NCBI GenBank assembly: GCA_963792815.1
Contig: CAWBXR010000007.1
Location: forward strand, 62,001 to 126,000
Length of the DNA stretch: 64,000 bases
Direction: 5' to 3'
Origin: JARRPM01 sp963792815
GTDB taxonomy: Bacteria; Pseudomonadota; Gammaproteobacteria; Pseudomonadales; Halieaceae
The position numbers were made by a program, and so were the translations under genes. This document shows, piece by piece, positions 50,402 through 59,651 of this stretch. The notes beneath the pieces are model-generated. The model saw nothing but the letters and a program-made list of their open reading frames with translations. It was not told where the DNA came from and made no database searches. The stretch's first letter is position 1, and each line of letters opens with the position of its first letter.

Positions 50402-53061
50402 GAGCGCTTGCGCCCCCCGCTGCCGGTGGCGCCCGATTTCTCAACCTGCCACTTGCCATTGCGGTAAAACGCTTTCCAGCCGGTAGCCTTGCCGTCGACT
50501 TCCGTCATGACGTACTGCTCCTTGGTCTTGCGACTGAAGCGCACCTGTGCCCGGTTTTTGTCCGGGTCCACTGCCGGCGCGCTGAACAGGAACCCGTACT
50601 TGGGATCTATCTCGTCCTTGTGCGGTAACAATTCATCGACAAAAGGCGCGCGGGTCTCCCGGTTGCGGGGAAACTGGCTGGCGGCGAGGAACAGCCCGGC
50701 GGCGCCATCGCGCAGGATATAGTGGTCCTCGACCTTGACGCAGGCCAACTCCGGCATGGGCACCGGGTCCATTTTTGGCGGCGCCGCCTCGCCATTGCGC
50801 AACAGTTTGCGCGTATTTTTGCAGCCCTCGGAGGTGCAACCGAAATACTTGCCGAAGCGACCGGTTTTCAGCTGCATATCGGCGCCGCACTTGTCGCACT
50901 CGATGATCGGGCCGTCATAACCCTTGATCTTGAATTTACCGGCCTCGACTTCATAACCGGGACAGTCGGGCCCATTGCCGCACACGTGCAGTTTGCGGCC
51001 TTCATCGATCAGGTAACTGTCCATGGCGGTGTTGCAGATCTTGCACCGGTGCTTGGTACGCAGCAGGCGCGATTCAGCCTCGTCATCCGCGTCCTCGCGA
51101 ATCGCCTCGTCGCCGGGTGTCAGGTTGATGGTCTGCTTGCAGCGCTCCTTCGGCGGCAGGGCATAGCCGGAACAGCCGAGGAAGACCCCTGTGCTTGCGG
51201 TGCGGATCTGCATGGGCCGGCCGCACTTGCTACAGGGAATGTCTGTCATCGTCGGTTCATTGGGCTGCATGCCCGCCGGCTCGGGTTCGCCGGCTTTCTC
51301 CAGCAGCCCGCTGAATTCACCGTAGAACTGGTCCAGCAACTCGCGCCAGTCCAGCTTGCCCTGGGCTACCTCATCGAGATGGCCCTCCATGGAGGCGGTA
51401 AAGCCGTAATCCAGCAGTTCGGTAAAGCTTTTCTGCAGGCGCTGGGTAACGATCTCGCCCATTTTTTCAGCATAAAACCGCTTGTTCTCGAGCCGGACGT
51501 AACCGCGATCCTGAATGGTGGAGATAATCGAGGCATAGGTGGAGGGCCGCCCAATACCCCGCTTCTCCAGCTCCTTCACCAGGCTGGCCTCGCCGTAGCG
51601 GGCAGCGGGCTTGGTAAAATGCTGGGCCGGGTCGAGCTTTTCCAGTGTCAGCGCCTCGCCCTCTTTCATATCCGGCAGGACGACATCCTCCCCCTTGCGA
51701 CCGGCGGGCACCTGCACCCGGGTATAACCGTCAAACTTGACGATCCTGCCCTTGGCATTCAACTGGTAGTCACCCGCGGTCACGGTGACGACAGTGGAGG
51801 TATACTGGGCGTCGGGCATCTGGCAGGCGACGAACTGGCGCCAGATAAGCTCGTACAGGCGCTCAGCGTCGCGCTCCATGTCTTTCAGGCCGGCCTGCAA
51901 CACATTGACGTCAGACGGACGAATGGCCTCGTGGGCCTCCTGTGCGCCCTCTTTCGACGAATAGAGCCGCGGCTCATCGGGCAGATAAGCCTTGGGGAAA
52001 TTTTTGCCGATGTACTCGCGGCAGGTGGCAACTGCCTCGGCACTGAGATTGGTTGAGTCGGTACGCATGTAGGTGATGTAGCCCGCCTCGTAGAGGCGCT
52101 GGGCCATCATCATGGTTTTCTTTACCCCGAAGCCGAGCCGGGTACTGGCCGCCTGCTGCAGTGTGGAGGTAATAAATGGCGCGGAAGGCTTTGACTTGGT
52201 GGGCTTGTCCTCGCGCTGGCTGACCGAGTAAGGCAGTGCCTCCAGCTCGGAGGTGGCAGCCATGGTGCTCTCTTCACTGGTCGGGTTGAACGTCTCACCG
52301 CGATGCTTGCGCACCTGGAAGCGCACCTTGTCGCCCTGCTTGCTGACCAGGTCCGCGTGTACTTCCCAGTATTCTTCGGGAACAAAGGCGTGAATTTCCC
52401 GCTCCCTCTCGACCACCAGCCGCACGGCCACTGACTGCACCCTGCCGGCGGACAGACCGCGGGCCACCTTGGCCCACAACAGGGGGGACACCATGTATCC
52501 CACCACCCGATCGAGGAAGCGCCGGGCCTGCTGGGCGTTCACCCGGTTCTGGTCCAGCAACGACGGGCGCTCGAAGGCCTCGGTGATCGCCTTTTTGGTG
52601 ATTTCATTGAAAACCACGCGCTGGTAGCGGGATTCGTCACCGCCAATCGCCTCCCGCAGGTGCCAGGCAATAGCCTCCCCCTCGCGGTCAAGGTCGGTCG
52701 CGAGATAAATAGCATCGGCGTTTGCCGCAAGTTTTTGCAACTCGCTGACCACTTTTTCCTTGCCGGGCAATATCTGGTAGTTGGCTTTCCAGCCGTGCTC
52801 CGGGTCGATGCCCATGCGCCGTATCAACTGTTCCTGCGCCTTTGCCTTCTTGTACTCCGCCTTCTTTTCCGGAGCCATCTTGCGGGTCTTGGCTGCCTGT
52901 GCCGCGCGTTCCTTTGCATCGACGGGGCCACTACTGCTGCCTGCTGTCGGCAGGTCGCGAATATGCCCCACGCTGGATTTCACGACAAAATCCGCGCCCA
53001 GGTATTTGTTGATGGTTTTCGCCTTGGCGGGCGACTCTACGATGACTAGTGATTTACCCAT
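50398..53061 (-). CDS. topA: DNA topoisomerase I
   Basis: The 887-residue type IA topoisomerase relaxes negative supercoils. The TOPRIM domain begins MGKSLVIVESPAKAKTINKY and contains ATDLDREGEAIAWHL (near 112-126). The active-site tyrosine is in GYITYMRTDSTNLS near residue 330. Three C-terminal zinc ribbons are visible with CSKCGRPMQIRT, CKICNTAMDSYL and CDKCGADMQLKT, followed by a basic tail ending in RKRS. It lacks obvious truncation. It is followed by the DUF6586 gene. Confidence 0.97.
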   Translation of the reverse strand: MGKSLVIVESPAKAKTINKYLGADFVVKSSVGHIRDLPTAGSSSGPVDAKERAAQAAKTRKMAPEKKAEYKKAKAQEQLIRRMGIDPEHGWKANYQILPGKEKVVSELQKLAANADAIYLATDLDREGEAIAWHLREAIGGDESRYQRVVFNEITKKAITEAFERPSLLDQNRVNAQQARRFLDRVVGYMVSPLLWAKVARGLSAGRVQSVAVRLVVEREREIHAFVPEEYWEVHADLVSKQGDKVRFQVRKHRGETFNPTSEESTMAATSELEALPYSVSQREDKPTKSKPSAPFITSTLQQAASTRLGFGVKKTMMMAQRLYEAGYITYMRTDSTNLSAEAVATCREYIGKNFPKAYLPDEPRLYSSKEGAQEAHEAIRPSDVNVLQAGLKDMERDAERLYELIWRQFVACQMPDAQYTSTVVTVTAGDYQLNAKGRIVKFDGYTRVQVPAGRKGEDVVLPDMKEGEALTLEKLDPAQHFTKPAARYGEASLVKELEKRGIGRPSTYASIISTIQDRGYVRLENKRFYAEKMGEIVTQRLQKSFTELLDYGFTASMEGHLDEVAQGKLDWRELLDQFYGEFSGLLEKAGEPEPAGMQPNEPTMTDIPCSKCGRPMQIRTASTGVFLGCSGYALPPKERCKQTINLTPGDEAIREDADDEAESRLLRTKHRCKICNTAMDSYLIDEGRKLHVCGNGPDCPGYEVEAGKFKIKGYDGPIIECDKCGADMQLKTGRFGKYFGCTSEGCKNTRKLLRNGEAAPPKMDPVPMPELACVKVEDHYILRDGAAGLFLAASQFPRNRETRAPFVDELLPHKDEIDPKYGFLFSAPAVDPDKNRAQVRFSRKTKEQYVMTEVDGKATGWKAFYRNGKWQVEKSGATGSGGRKRS

Positions 53062-53172
53062 AATTTCCCGTGATAAATACCCGGATCGGGGTGCGGACCG
53101 GTGTATCGGCCCAGTGAAAAGGTGGCATATATAAGTCGGCTGATCCCTGTGGTCAAGCTAAATCAGGTAATC

Positions 53173-53634
53173 TCAGGCACGCAACTGCCCCGCCCAGGCC
53201 TCCAGCACCTGCCTGATTTGCTCTACAGCCTCGACTCCGCCTGACTCTCGCCAGTAAATCCCACAACTGCCCTCATCGACGCTTGCGGCCAGTACTTCGG
53301 CAGGCAACAGCGCCAGCGATTCGGGCACCCTCAGCCGGCGTTCCAGGCCCACCCAAGCCTCTGCCTCGAACAGCCAGACGCTGGCCTGTTCCGGCCTCTT
53401 CTGTTTTGCCGGTGGCAAACGTTTGCCATAGTAAATTGTGTCGTGCCCCGCACGATCGCGACTTTTCAGGCGGCCGCTATCCCGCCCAGGCACGCGCCTG
53501 AACTCGACAAACAGGCCGTGGACAGCAGCGTACTCGCGCATACGGGCAATTTCCCGCTGCCGCTTGCTCGGCATAAAGTGCGTCAGGGGCACCAGGGCGA
53601 TCGCGATTACAAAAAGTATCAGCAGGTAAGTCAA
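53173..53634 (-). CDS. Membrane-anchored protein of unknown function
   Basis: The 153-residue protein has one N-terminal helix (MTYLLILFVIAIALVPLTHF) and a soluble basic domain: RQREIARMREYAAVHGLFVEF, a DTIYYGKRLP strand and RESGGVEAVEQIRQVLEAW at the end. I recognise it only as similar to small single-helix proteins near topA in related bacteria; no function is known. It stands between topA (111 bp away) and the divergent universal stress protein gene. Confidence 0.65.
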   Translation of the reverse strand: MTYLLILFVIAIALVPLTHFMPSKRQREIARMREYAAVHGLFVEFRRVPGRDSGRLKSRDRAGHDTIYYGKRLPPAKQKRPEQASVWLFEAEAWVGLERRLRVPESLALLPAEVLAASVDEGSCGIYWRESGGVEAVEQIRQVLEAWAGQLRA

Positions 53635-53800
53635 CTTGGTGATTCCTGATTCAGGTCAACGTCTGTCCGGTCCGCGCGTGCGACAGTAAGCGGCGTAACA
53701 GAAGCGGGGTTTTCCGGGCTCTGCGGAACATGCATCGCCCACCTGACATTCTATGCTATAAATGCGATTGTGATGGTGCGCAATAAAACGGGGAATTGAT

Positions 53801-54241
53801 ATGTCCGATTATGCAAAGATTCTGGTCGCGGTTGACCTGAGCGAAGATTCCAAGCGGATTGTCCAGCGGGCCAGGGCGGTTGCCAGCGGTGCGAGCGCCG
53901 AACTTCATATCATTCATGTGATCGAGCCGCTGAGTTTTGCCTACGGCGGGGATATCCCCATGGATTTCTCCGGCATCCAGGATGAAATCTACCAGCAGGC
54001 GACGCAGCAGTTACAGCGCTTTGCCGAAAGCAATGGCGTCGACGAGGCCCACAGGCACATCGTCATGGGCCGACCGGAAGTGGAAATCCACTCTCTCGCA
54101 GAGGAACTCAAAGCCGACCTCATCGTGGTGGGCAGTCACGGCCGGCACGGGCTTGCCCTGCTTATGGGCTCTACCGCCAACGGTGTGCTGCACGGTGCCA
54201 AGCGGGATGTGCTGGCGGTTCGGGTCGGCGTCGAGGACTGA
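53801..54241 (+). CDS. Universal stress protein, UspA family
   Basis: The 146-residue protein begins YAKILVAVDLSEDSKRIVQRA, with the nucleotide-binding Asp/Ser segment, and ends with GSHGRHGLALLMGSTANGVL. In that last stretch G-2x-G-9x-G(S/T), the ATP-binding motif, is complete. A TATAAA -10-like box lies about 45 bp upstream. It probably binds ATP and helps survival under stress; the specific trigger is unknown. It is convergent with the glutaredoxin gene, 7 bp apart. Confidence 0.92.
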   Translation: MSDYAKILVAVDLSEDSKRIVQRARAVASGASAELHIIHVIEPLSFAYGGDIPMDFSGIQDEIYQQATQQLQRFAESNGVDEAHRHIVMGRPEVEIHSLAEELKADLIVVGSHGRHGLALLMGSTANGVLHGAKRDVLAVRVGVED

Positions 54242-54248
54242 CCGCTAT

Positions 54249-54506
54249 TCACTGTCCGGTAAACTCCCGCAACTGGGCGGCCGTGAAGGGCCAGCCCAGC
54301 TCCCTGCCGGCGGCGTCACGCACAACCGGAATGCGCAATCCATAACGCTCGAACAGCACGTCCGAGCCACTGATATCGACTTTCTCAAACGCCACTGCAG
54401 GGCTGTCCCTGCAGTGGGCCACCAGCAGCTCTTCAGCCAGCTCACACAGGTGGCAGGCGGAGGTCCCGTAAAGGGTATATAGTGGCTCAGCGTCAGCTGT
54501 TTTCAT
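54249..54506 (-). CDS. Glutaredoxin-family protein
   Basis: The 85-residue thioredoxin-fold protein has a C-x2-C active site (C18-H-L-C21 in YGTSACHLCELAEELL), followed by FEKVDISGSDVLFERYGLRI and the cis-proline loop IPVVRD. This matches the short DUF836/glutaredoxin-like group. It may reduce disulfides or bind glutathione, but no specific substrate can be named. It converges with the universal stress protein gene. Confidence 0.85.
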   Translation of the reverse strand: MKTADAEPLYTLYGTSACHLCELAEELLVAHCRDSPAVAFEKVDISGSDVLFERYGLRIPVVRDAAGRELGWPFTAAQLREFTGQ

Positions 54507-54683
54507 TGCTCCGGCTCCCCTGTTCAGCGGACTCTCTCGCAGACTCTCTCGCGGCTTCCGAATAGGCTTGAACTGCCCCTATTCAGGCGGTACCATGCCG
54601 CCCAAGTACAATAAATTATACCCATATTTGCAGATATAGTCCGACTCAGGCGACTGCTGCTAAATGGTGAAGGGAGTACACAG

Positions 54684-55589
54684 GTGGCTTTATTTTCTCA
54701 ACCGACGGCGCGGGCCCTGGCCATTCTCGACCTGCTGATGGCGAACCCTACCCAGGCCTTCGGCCTCACCGAGATGACCCGTAGGCTCAACCTCAACAAG
54801 GCGACCTGCCACGCCATACTGACTACCATGGCCAATTATGGTTTCCTGGTCCAGCATCCACAGACCAAGGCGTATCGACTGGGGCCTTCCATCATCGCCG
54901 CCGGTAATGCGGCCTTTGCCCAGTTCCCGGTACTGGAGTACGCGCGCCCTGAACTGGAAGCGCTGCAGAGCGACCTGAAAATTGGCTTCGCTGTTACCGG
55001 CCGCTCCAAACTGCACCAGGTTCTGCTGGCCCTTTACGGCCAGGCGACCCCCCTGCTGGACTCTTTCCAGTTGGGACTGCGTCTCCCCAACACAGCTCCA
55101 CTGGCGGCATGCTTCACCGCCTTCTCACCGGCCAGGGAGCTGGAAGCCTGGCTCAGCCGAGCTCACCAGGCCCGGGGCGGTTACGACGAAAAACTTGACC
55201 AGAAACTGCGAGTAGCGGCCATCGGTATCCGTGCCCGGGGCTACGAAGTCACCCTGCGCACCAAGGCCGAGGCCAAACTCACTGCGGAGCTCAGTCGTAT
55301 CCACAATGCCTGGAGCCTGTCCGCGCTGGAGGAAGCTGCCAACCAGTTCCAGCACGACCTGTGCGACGAATTCTACCACCTGGACAGGATCGATCCCAAA
55401 ACCCGCTACGACGTGAGTACGATCTCGGTACCAATCTTCGCGTACAAGGAAGTGCCGGTGCTGTGCTTCGTCGCCGGTTCCTTTGACAAGAGCCTCAGCG
55501 GCGGCCAGATCGACGAGATTGCGGTGCGCATGAAAGAGTCGGCGGACCGCGTAACCCGTCTGGCGGCCGGCCAGGAAACCCTCGGGTGA
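54684..55589 (+). CDS. IclR-family transcriptional regulator
   Basis: The 301-residue protein has an N-terminal winged helix (RALAILDLLMANPTQAFGLT, MTRRLNLNKATCHAILTTMA, then YRLGPSIIAAGNAAF, residues 9-78) and a C-terminal effector domain (residues 85-295). The start is GTG with AGGGAG eight bases before it. IclR regulators usually control a neighbouring catabolic operon, but here the flanks are a glutaredoxin gene and an RNA methyltransferase gene, so the target is probably elsewhere. The effector is unknown. Confidence 0.9.
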   Translation: MALFSQPTARALAILDLLMANPTQAFGLTEMTRRLNLNKATCHAILTTMANYGFLVQHPQTKAYRLGPSIIAAGNAAFAQFPVLEYARPELEALQSDLKIGFAVTGRSKLHQVLLALYGQATPLLDSFQLGLRLPNTAPLAACFTAFSPARELEAWLSRAHQARGGYDEKLDQKLRVAAIGIRARGYEVTLRTKAEAKLTAELSRIHNAWSLSALEEAANQFQHDLCDEFYHLDRIDPKTRYDVSTISVPIFAYKEVPVLCFVAGSFDKSLSGGQIDEIAVRMKESADRVTRLAAGQETLG

Positions 55590-55622
55590 GCAGCACCAGG
55601 CAGAGTGGCCGGTTAGCGTCGT

Positions 55623-56423
55623 ATGCCTGAGAGCGACAGCTATGCCCAGAAGAAGGCCCGCTACAGCAAAATGTTGACAGTGTACGGGCGCAAGCCTGCC
55701 CTGGAAGTGCTGCAGGACGACGGCGTGCGCTGCCATGCGTTGCACCTGGCAGACAATAATCGCGAGGGCGGCATCATTGCGCAGTTGATCGCCCAGGCGG
55801 AGCTCCGTGGTGTAACAGTGAAACACCATAGCCGCGCCGAGCTGGCGAGGATTTCAAAAAACGGCAAACAGGACCAGGGCGTGGCGCTGGATGTGCACTG
55901 CCCAGCCTTCCTGGACGCCGATCAATACCTGGCCAGCGCGGCCGCCCGCGCGGCGGGAACCCGCCTGCTGGCACTGGATGGCATAAGCAATCCTGCCAAC
56001 CTGGGCATGATCATCCGCTCTGCCGCAGCAGGAGCGATCGACGCCATCATCTGCCCCCGCCGCGGCAACGCCGCGCTCGGGCCACTGGTAATCAAGGCGA
56101 GCGCGGGTACGCTCTACCGGGCGCCGCTGCTGCGCTGCGAAAGCCTGGCCGACGCACTGCAATTGTGCCGCGATGGGAGTATCGAGATCTGTATCCTGGC
56201 CGCGGACGCGCGGGAGTCGCTGTTTGATTACCGGCCCAGCGGGCCGGTCGTCTATGTACTGGGCAACGAAACAGAAGGGGTGTCGCCCGCGGTGGAGGCG
56301 CTGGCGGATACACGCCTCGCGATTCCCATGCGCAATGGCGTGGAATCCCTCAATGTGGCGGTTACCGCGAGCCTGATTGCCTTTACCCCCGCGCTGTGCG
56401 GCGGTAGTTCCAGCCAGGCCTGA
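55623..56423 (+). CDS. TrmH-family (SpoU) RNA 2'-O-methyltransferase
   Basis: The 266-residue protein has an N-terminal substrate-binding domain (VYGRKPALEVLQDDGVRCHA from about residue 19) and the SPOUT knot domain with the three family motifs: NPANLGMIIRSAAA, YVLGNETEGVS and IPMRNGVESLNVAVTASLI. It should methylate a ribose in tRNA or rRNA with S-adenosylmethionine. The precise target (for example RlmB-like 23S or tRNA) is not evident. It starts 33 bp after the IclR gene on the same strand and is convergent with the VWA gene. Confidence 0.9.
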   Translation: MPESDSYAQKKARYSKMLTVYGRKPALEVLQDDGVRCHALHLADNNREGGIIAQLIAQAELRGVTVKHHSRAELARISKNGKQDQGVALDVHCPAFLDADQYLASAAARAAGTRLLALDGISNPANLGMIIRSAAAGAIDAIICPRRGNAALGPLVIKASAGTLYRAPLLRCESLADALQLCRDGSIEICILAADARESLFDYRPSGPVVYVLGNETEGVSPAVEALADTRLAIPMRNGVESLNVAVTASLIAFTPALCGGSSSQA

Positions 56424-56432
56424 TACCTCGCT

Positions 56433-57608
56433 CTACTTCGAGAGGTAGGACATTCCCTCTTCCAGGCCCTTGAGCGTCAGGGGGTACATGTGGCCCTCGA
56501 GCAGCTTGTGGGTAATTGCGACAGACTGGGTGTACTGCCACTCGTCCTCGGGAGTCGGGTTGATCCAGATGACCTTGTCATAGACTTCCTGCAGGCGCCG
56601 CATCCACAGCTCACCGGATTCCTCGTTCCAATGCTCGACGGAGCCGCCGGGCTGGACGATCTCGTAGGGAGACATGGCCGCGTCCCCGACAAAAATCACC
56701 TTGTAGTCGTGACTGTACTTATGCATCACATCAAGCAGTGGCGTGCGCTCGTTGTGGCGGCGAAAATTATTGCGCCAGACGCTTTCATAGATAAAGTTGT
56801 GGAAGTAGAAATTCTCCATGTGCTTGAACTCTGTGCGGGCCGCGGAAAACAGCTCCTCACAGACCCTCACATGGGGGTCCATTGAGCCGCCCACATCGAA
56901 GAACAACAATACTTTTACCGCGTTGTGTCGCTCGGGTACCATTTTGATATCAAGCAGGCCTGCGTTGCGGGCAGTGGAACTGATGGTATCGTCCAGGTCC
57001 AGTTCATCCGCCGCACCGGTACGGGCAAACTTGCGCAGCCGGCGCAGGGCAACCTTGATATTGCGGGTGCCCAGTTCGACGCTGTCATCGAGGTTTTTGA
57101 AATCGCGCTTTTCCCAGACCTTCACCGCTTTCTTGTTGCGACCATTAGGGCCCACCCGGATGCCCTCGGGGTGGTAGCCTTCCTGCCCGAAGGGTGAGGT
57201 CCCGCCGGTACCGATCCACTTGTTGCCACCCTGGTGTCGCTTTTTCTGTTCCTCCAGGCGTTTCTTGAACTCCTCGATCAGCTTCTCAAGGCCGCCCAGC
57301 GATTCGATCTTGGCCTTGTCTTCCTCCGACAGGTTCTTCATGAACTCGGAGCGCAGCCAGTCATCCGGTATCAGCGCTTCGATAACGTCATCGAGCGCTT
57401 CAAGATCCTTGAAATGCAGTCCGAAAGCGCGATCGAAACGGTCAAAATACTTCTCGTCCTTGACCATGCAGGCGCGGCTGAAATAATAAAACTCGTCTAT
57501 GCTGCCAAAGGCAACATGGCGCTTCAGCCCTTCCATCAGGTCGAGCAGTTCCCGGGTTGTCACGGGTACTCCCGCGTCCCTGAGGCCATGGAAAAAATTG
57601 ATCAGCAT
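56433..57608 (-). CDS. VWA domain protein of the CoxE family
   Basis: The 391-residue protein has a helical N-terminal part (residues 1-120) and a von Willebrand A domain with a MIDAS motif D238-V-G-G-S242 (VLLFFDVGGSMD). The canonical third residue, x in D-x-S-x-S, is glycine here. VIFVGDAAMSPYE is the later MIDAS aspartate region. It pairs with the MoxR ATPase gene 6 bp upstream. MoxR/CoxE pairs act as ATPase-chaperone modules that help cofactor insertion or complex assembly. The client is unknown. Confidence 0.9.
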   Translation of the reverse strand: MLINFFHGLRDAGVPVTTRELLDLMEGLKRHVAFGSIDEFYYFSRACMVKDEKYFDRFDRAFGLHFKDLEALDDVIEALIPDDWLRSEFMKNLSEEDKAKIESLGGLEKLIEEFKKRLEEQKKRHQGGNKWIGTGGTSPFGQEGYHPEGIRVGPNGRNKKAVKVWEKRDFKNLDDSVELGTRNIKVALRRLRKFARTGAADELDLDDTISSTARNAGLLDIKMVPERHNAVKVLLFFDVGGSMDPHVRVCEELFSAARTEFKHMENFYFHNFIYESVWRNNFRRHNERTPLLDVMHKYSHDYKVIFVGDAAMSPYEIVQPGGSVEHWNEESGELWMRRLQEVYDKVIWINPTPEDEWQYTQSVAITHKLLEGHMYPLTLKGLEEGMSYLSK

Positions 57609-57613
57609 CGAGC

Positions 57614-58459
57614 TTACCTGCTCTCCCTTCGGTGCATAAAGGCCAGGCGCTCAAGCAGGTGTACGTCCTGCTCATTTTTCAGAAGGGCGCCGTACAGGGG
57701 CGGGATCGCCTTGCTGTGGTCGCGCTCCTTGAGGATTTCGTCCGGAATGTCATCGGCCATCAGCAGCTTGAGCCAGTCGATGAGTTCCGAGGTAGAGGGT
57801 TTCTTTTTCAGGCCTGGAATGGAGCGGACATCGAAAAAGACCTCCATGGCCTCCTGTACAAGGTCCCTGGCGATATCGGGGTAATGCACAGCGATGATTT
57901 CGCGCATGGTGTCCCGGTCGGGGAAATTGATGAAATGGAAGAAACAACGGCGCAAGAAGGCATCGGGCAGCTCCTTCTCATTGTTGCTGGTGATGATAAT
58001 GATAGGGCGGTGTTTCGCCTTGATAGTCTGCCCCGTCTCGTAGACAAAGAACTCCATGCGGTCGAGTTCCACCAGCAGGTCGTTGGGAAACTCGATATCG
58101 GCCTTGTCCACCTCATCGATCAGCAGAACCACCTGCTCATCGGCGTCAAAGGCCTCCCACAATTTACCGCGCTTGATATAGTTGGCGATGTCGTTGACTT
58201 TTTCGCCGCCCAGCTGGGAGTCACGCAGGCGCGAAACCGCATCGTACTCGTAGAGCCCCTGCTGCGCCTTGGTAGTGGATTTGATATGCCACTGGATCAG
58301 CCGTTTGCCCAGGCCCAGTGCCACTTCCTCCGCAAGCATGGTCTTTCCCGTGCCGGGCTCTCCCTTGATCAGCAGCGGACGCTGCAGGGTTACGGCTGCG
58401 TTGACCGCCATGCGCAGGTCATCGGTGGCCACATATCGTTCAGTACCTTCAAATTTCAT
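57614..58459 (-). CDS. MoxR-family AAA+ ATPase
   Basis: From ATG 58457-58459 (MKFEGTERYVATDDLRMAV) the protein is 281 residues. It has Walker A G33-E-P-G-T-G-K-T40, Walker B VVLLIDEVDKAD (residues 110-121), sensor 1 ITSNNEKELPDAFLRRCFFH and the second arginine region. An earlier in-frame ATG (58489) is less likely. MoxR ATPases work with VWA proteins such as the CoxE gene product encoded directly downstream. Confidence 0.93.
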   Translation of the reverse strand: MKFEGTERYVATDDLRMAVNAAVTLQRPLLIKGEPGTGKTMLAEEVALGLGKRLIQWHIKSTTKAQQGLYEYDAVSRLRDSQLGGEKVNDIANYIKRGKLWEAFDADEQVVLLIDEVDKADIEFPNDLLVELDRMEFFVYETGQTIKAKHRPIIIITSNNEKELPDAFLRRCFFHFINFPDRDTMREIIAVHYPDIARDLVQEAMEVFFDVRSIPGLKKKPSTSELIDWLKLLMADDIPDEILKERDHSKAIPPLYGALLKNEQDVHLLERLAFMHRRESR

Positions 58460-58564
58460 AGTCTGTTCATCACTCTTGTGTTTGATCAAAGCCCGACAGG
58501 TTACCGATTGGCCCAGCCCCAGGCAAGGCTGGGGGCAGGCGAAAGTCCCGGCGGGCGCTATGCC

Positions 58565-58936
58565 TCAACTGGCGGCGTCAGCCGCCGGTTCGTCTTGCTC
58601 TACTGCCCTGCGCCCGCCACGAAACACGGTAATGCGCAGCAACAGCGCCAGCACTACGGCAGCCAGGGACATGAATGCGAGGGGCTTCAGGGCATGCATG
58701 GCGCCTTCCCTGCCCTCGTTAACCCACTGGAATGCCGCCACTATAAGCGCCGGGGCAAAGGTCGTCACCCCTTCGCGCGGATAGGCCGGGGTCAGCAGCA
58801 AGGCGCCGCTCAACAGGACCGCCAGGCAGGCCATTCCGGGGCTCCGACGCAGCCACCAGCCCAATAACACCATCATCGCCAGTGCGGCGCCAATGTAGAC
58901 GTACAGCGCCGTCAGGTAGGAACTCTCACTTAACAC
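58565..58936 (-). CDS. Small membrane protein, function unknown
   Basis: The 123-residue protein has four likely helices (residues 8-25, 33-50, 58-70 and 85-105) and a polar tail with RAVEQDEPAAD. It sits 9 bp after the ycgN gene on the same strand and about 105 bp before the MoxR gene. I recognise no named family, but homologues next to ycgN occur in Pseudomonas-like genomes. No catalytic motif is evident. Confidence 0.65.
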   Translation of the reverse strand: MLSESSYLTALYVYIGAALAMMVLLGWWLRRSPGMACLAVLLSGALLLTPAYPREGVTTFAPALIVAAFQWVNEGREGAMHALKPLAFMSLAAVVLALLLRITVFRGGRRAVEQDEPAADAAS

Positions 58937-58945
58937 GGTTTACTC

Positions 58946-59392
58946 CTATTCTACCCAGTGAACTATGTGCTCGTCGTAGCCATCGGGATGGACGAATTCG
59001 TCAGACAGTGAACGCCCCCGGATCGAGATGCCGGCGCGATGCACTGAGTCTGCACTGCCGCTGACCAGCGGATGCCAGTCTGCCAGGGGTTCGCCCCGGG
59101 CACGCAGCCGGTAGGCGCAGGTACTGGGCAACCAGTCGAGGTCATGAACGGTGCCCGGCTCCAGCTTGATGCAGTGTGGCACCAGCACCGAGCGATTGGC
59201 ATAGTCGCTGCAGCGACAGGTCTTTTCGTCCAGGTAACGGCAGCGTATCCGGGTGTAGAACACCTCCCCGTCGTCCTCATCCTCGAGCTTGTGCAGGCAG
59301 CATTTGGCACAGCCATCGCACAGGGCCTCCCATTGCCGGGAGTCCAGCTCGGCCAGGGTCTTCTCCTGCCACCATTCAGCCACGGCTGCCAT
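58946..59392 (-). CDS. ycgN: YcgN-family cysteine cluster protein (UPF0260)
   Basis: The 148-residue protein has the family cysteine cluster: C25-x2-C28..CC near 31-32 (CDGCAKCCLHKLED), then IRCRYLDEKTCRCSDY, and VPHCIKLEPGTVHDLDWLP followed by CAYR. These probably bind metal. The biochemical function is unknown. It overlaps ycgL by 17 bp, as in Pseudomonas and E. coli-like genomes where ycgL, ycgN and rnd cluster. Confidence 0.88.
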   Translation of the reverse strand: MAAVAEWWQEKTLAELDSRQWEALCDGCAKCCLHKLEDEDDGEVFYTRIRCRYLDEKTCRCSDYANRSVLVPHCIKLEPGTVHDLDWLPSTCAYRLRARGEPLADWHPLVSGSADSVHRAGISIRGRSLSDEFVHPDGYDEHIVHWVE

Positions 59393-59651
59393 CGCGGTTC
59401 AGCAACTCGGCTGCGGTCGGGGGCATTTGCAGGTAATAGCCCTGCTCCTGGATTTTCGCCAGCACCTCAGCGGCGTTAGCCCGGGCGAGTTTGCGCTGGG
59501 GGTCGAGCATCATGGTCATTACTGACCGCGGCTCGCCAAACTGCGCCATCAGCACCTCCGGCACCTCCGCCAGGCCAATGGCCTTGTCGACGTAGAGGTA
59601 CGACTCCGCCTTGCGCGTGCCGCTGAATATCTCGATAAGCCGCCGGTTCAC
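59376..59651 (-). CDS. ycgL: YcgL domain protein
   Basis: From GTG 59649-59651 (overlapping the rnd stop) the protein is 91 residues and starts with the family pattern LIEIFSGTRKAESYLYVDKA. LMAQFGEPRSVMTMMLDPQRKLA and EQGYYLQMPPTAAELL follow. The longer in-frame extension to 59705 is rnd read in another frame. The function is unknown. Translational coupling with rnd is likely from the overlap. Confidence 0.88.
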   Translation of the reverse strand: MNRRLIEIFSGTRKAESYLYVDKAIGLAEVPEVLMAQFGEPRSVMTMMLDPQRKLARANAAEVLAKIQEQGYYLQMPPTAAELLNRDGSRG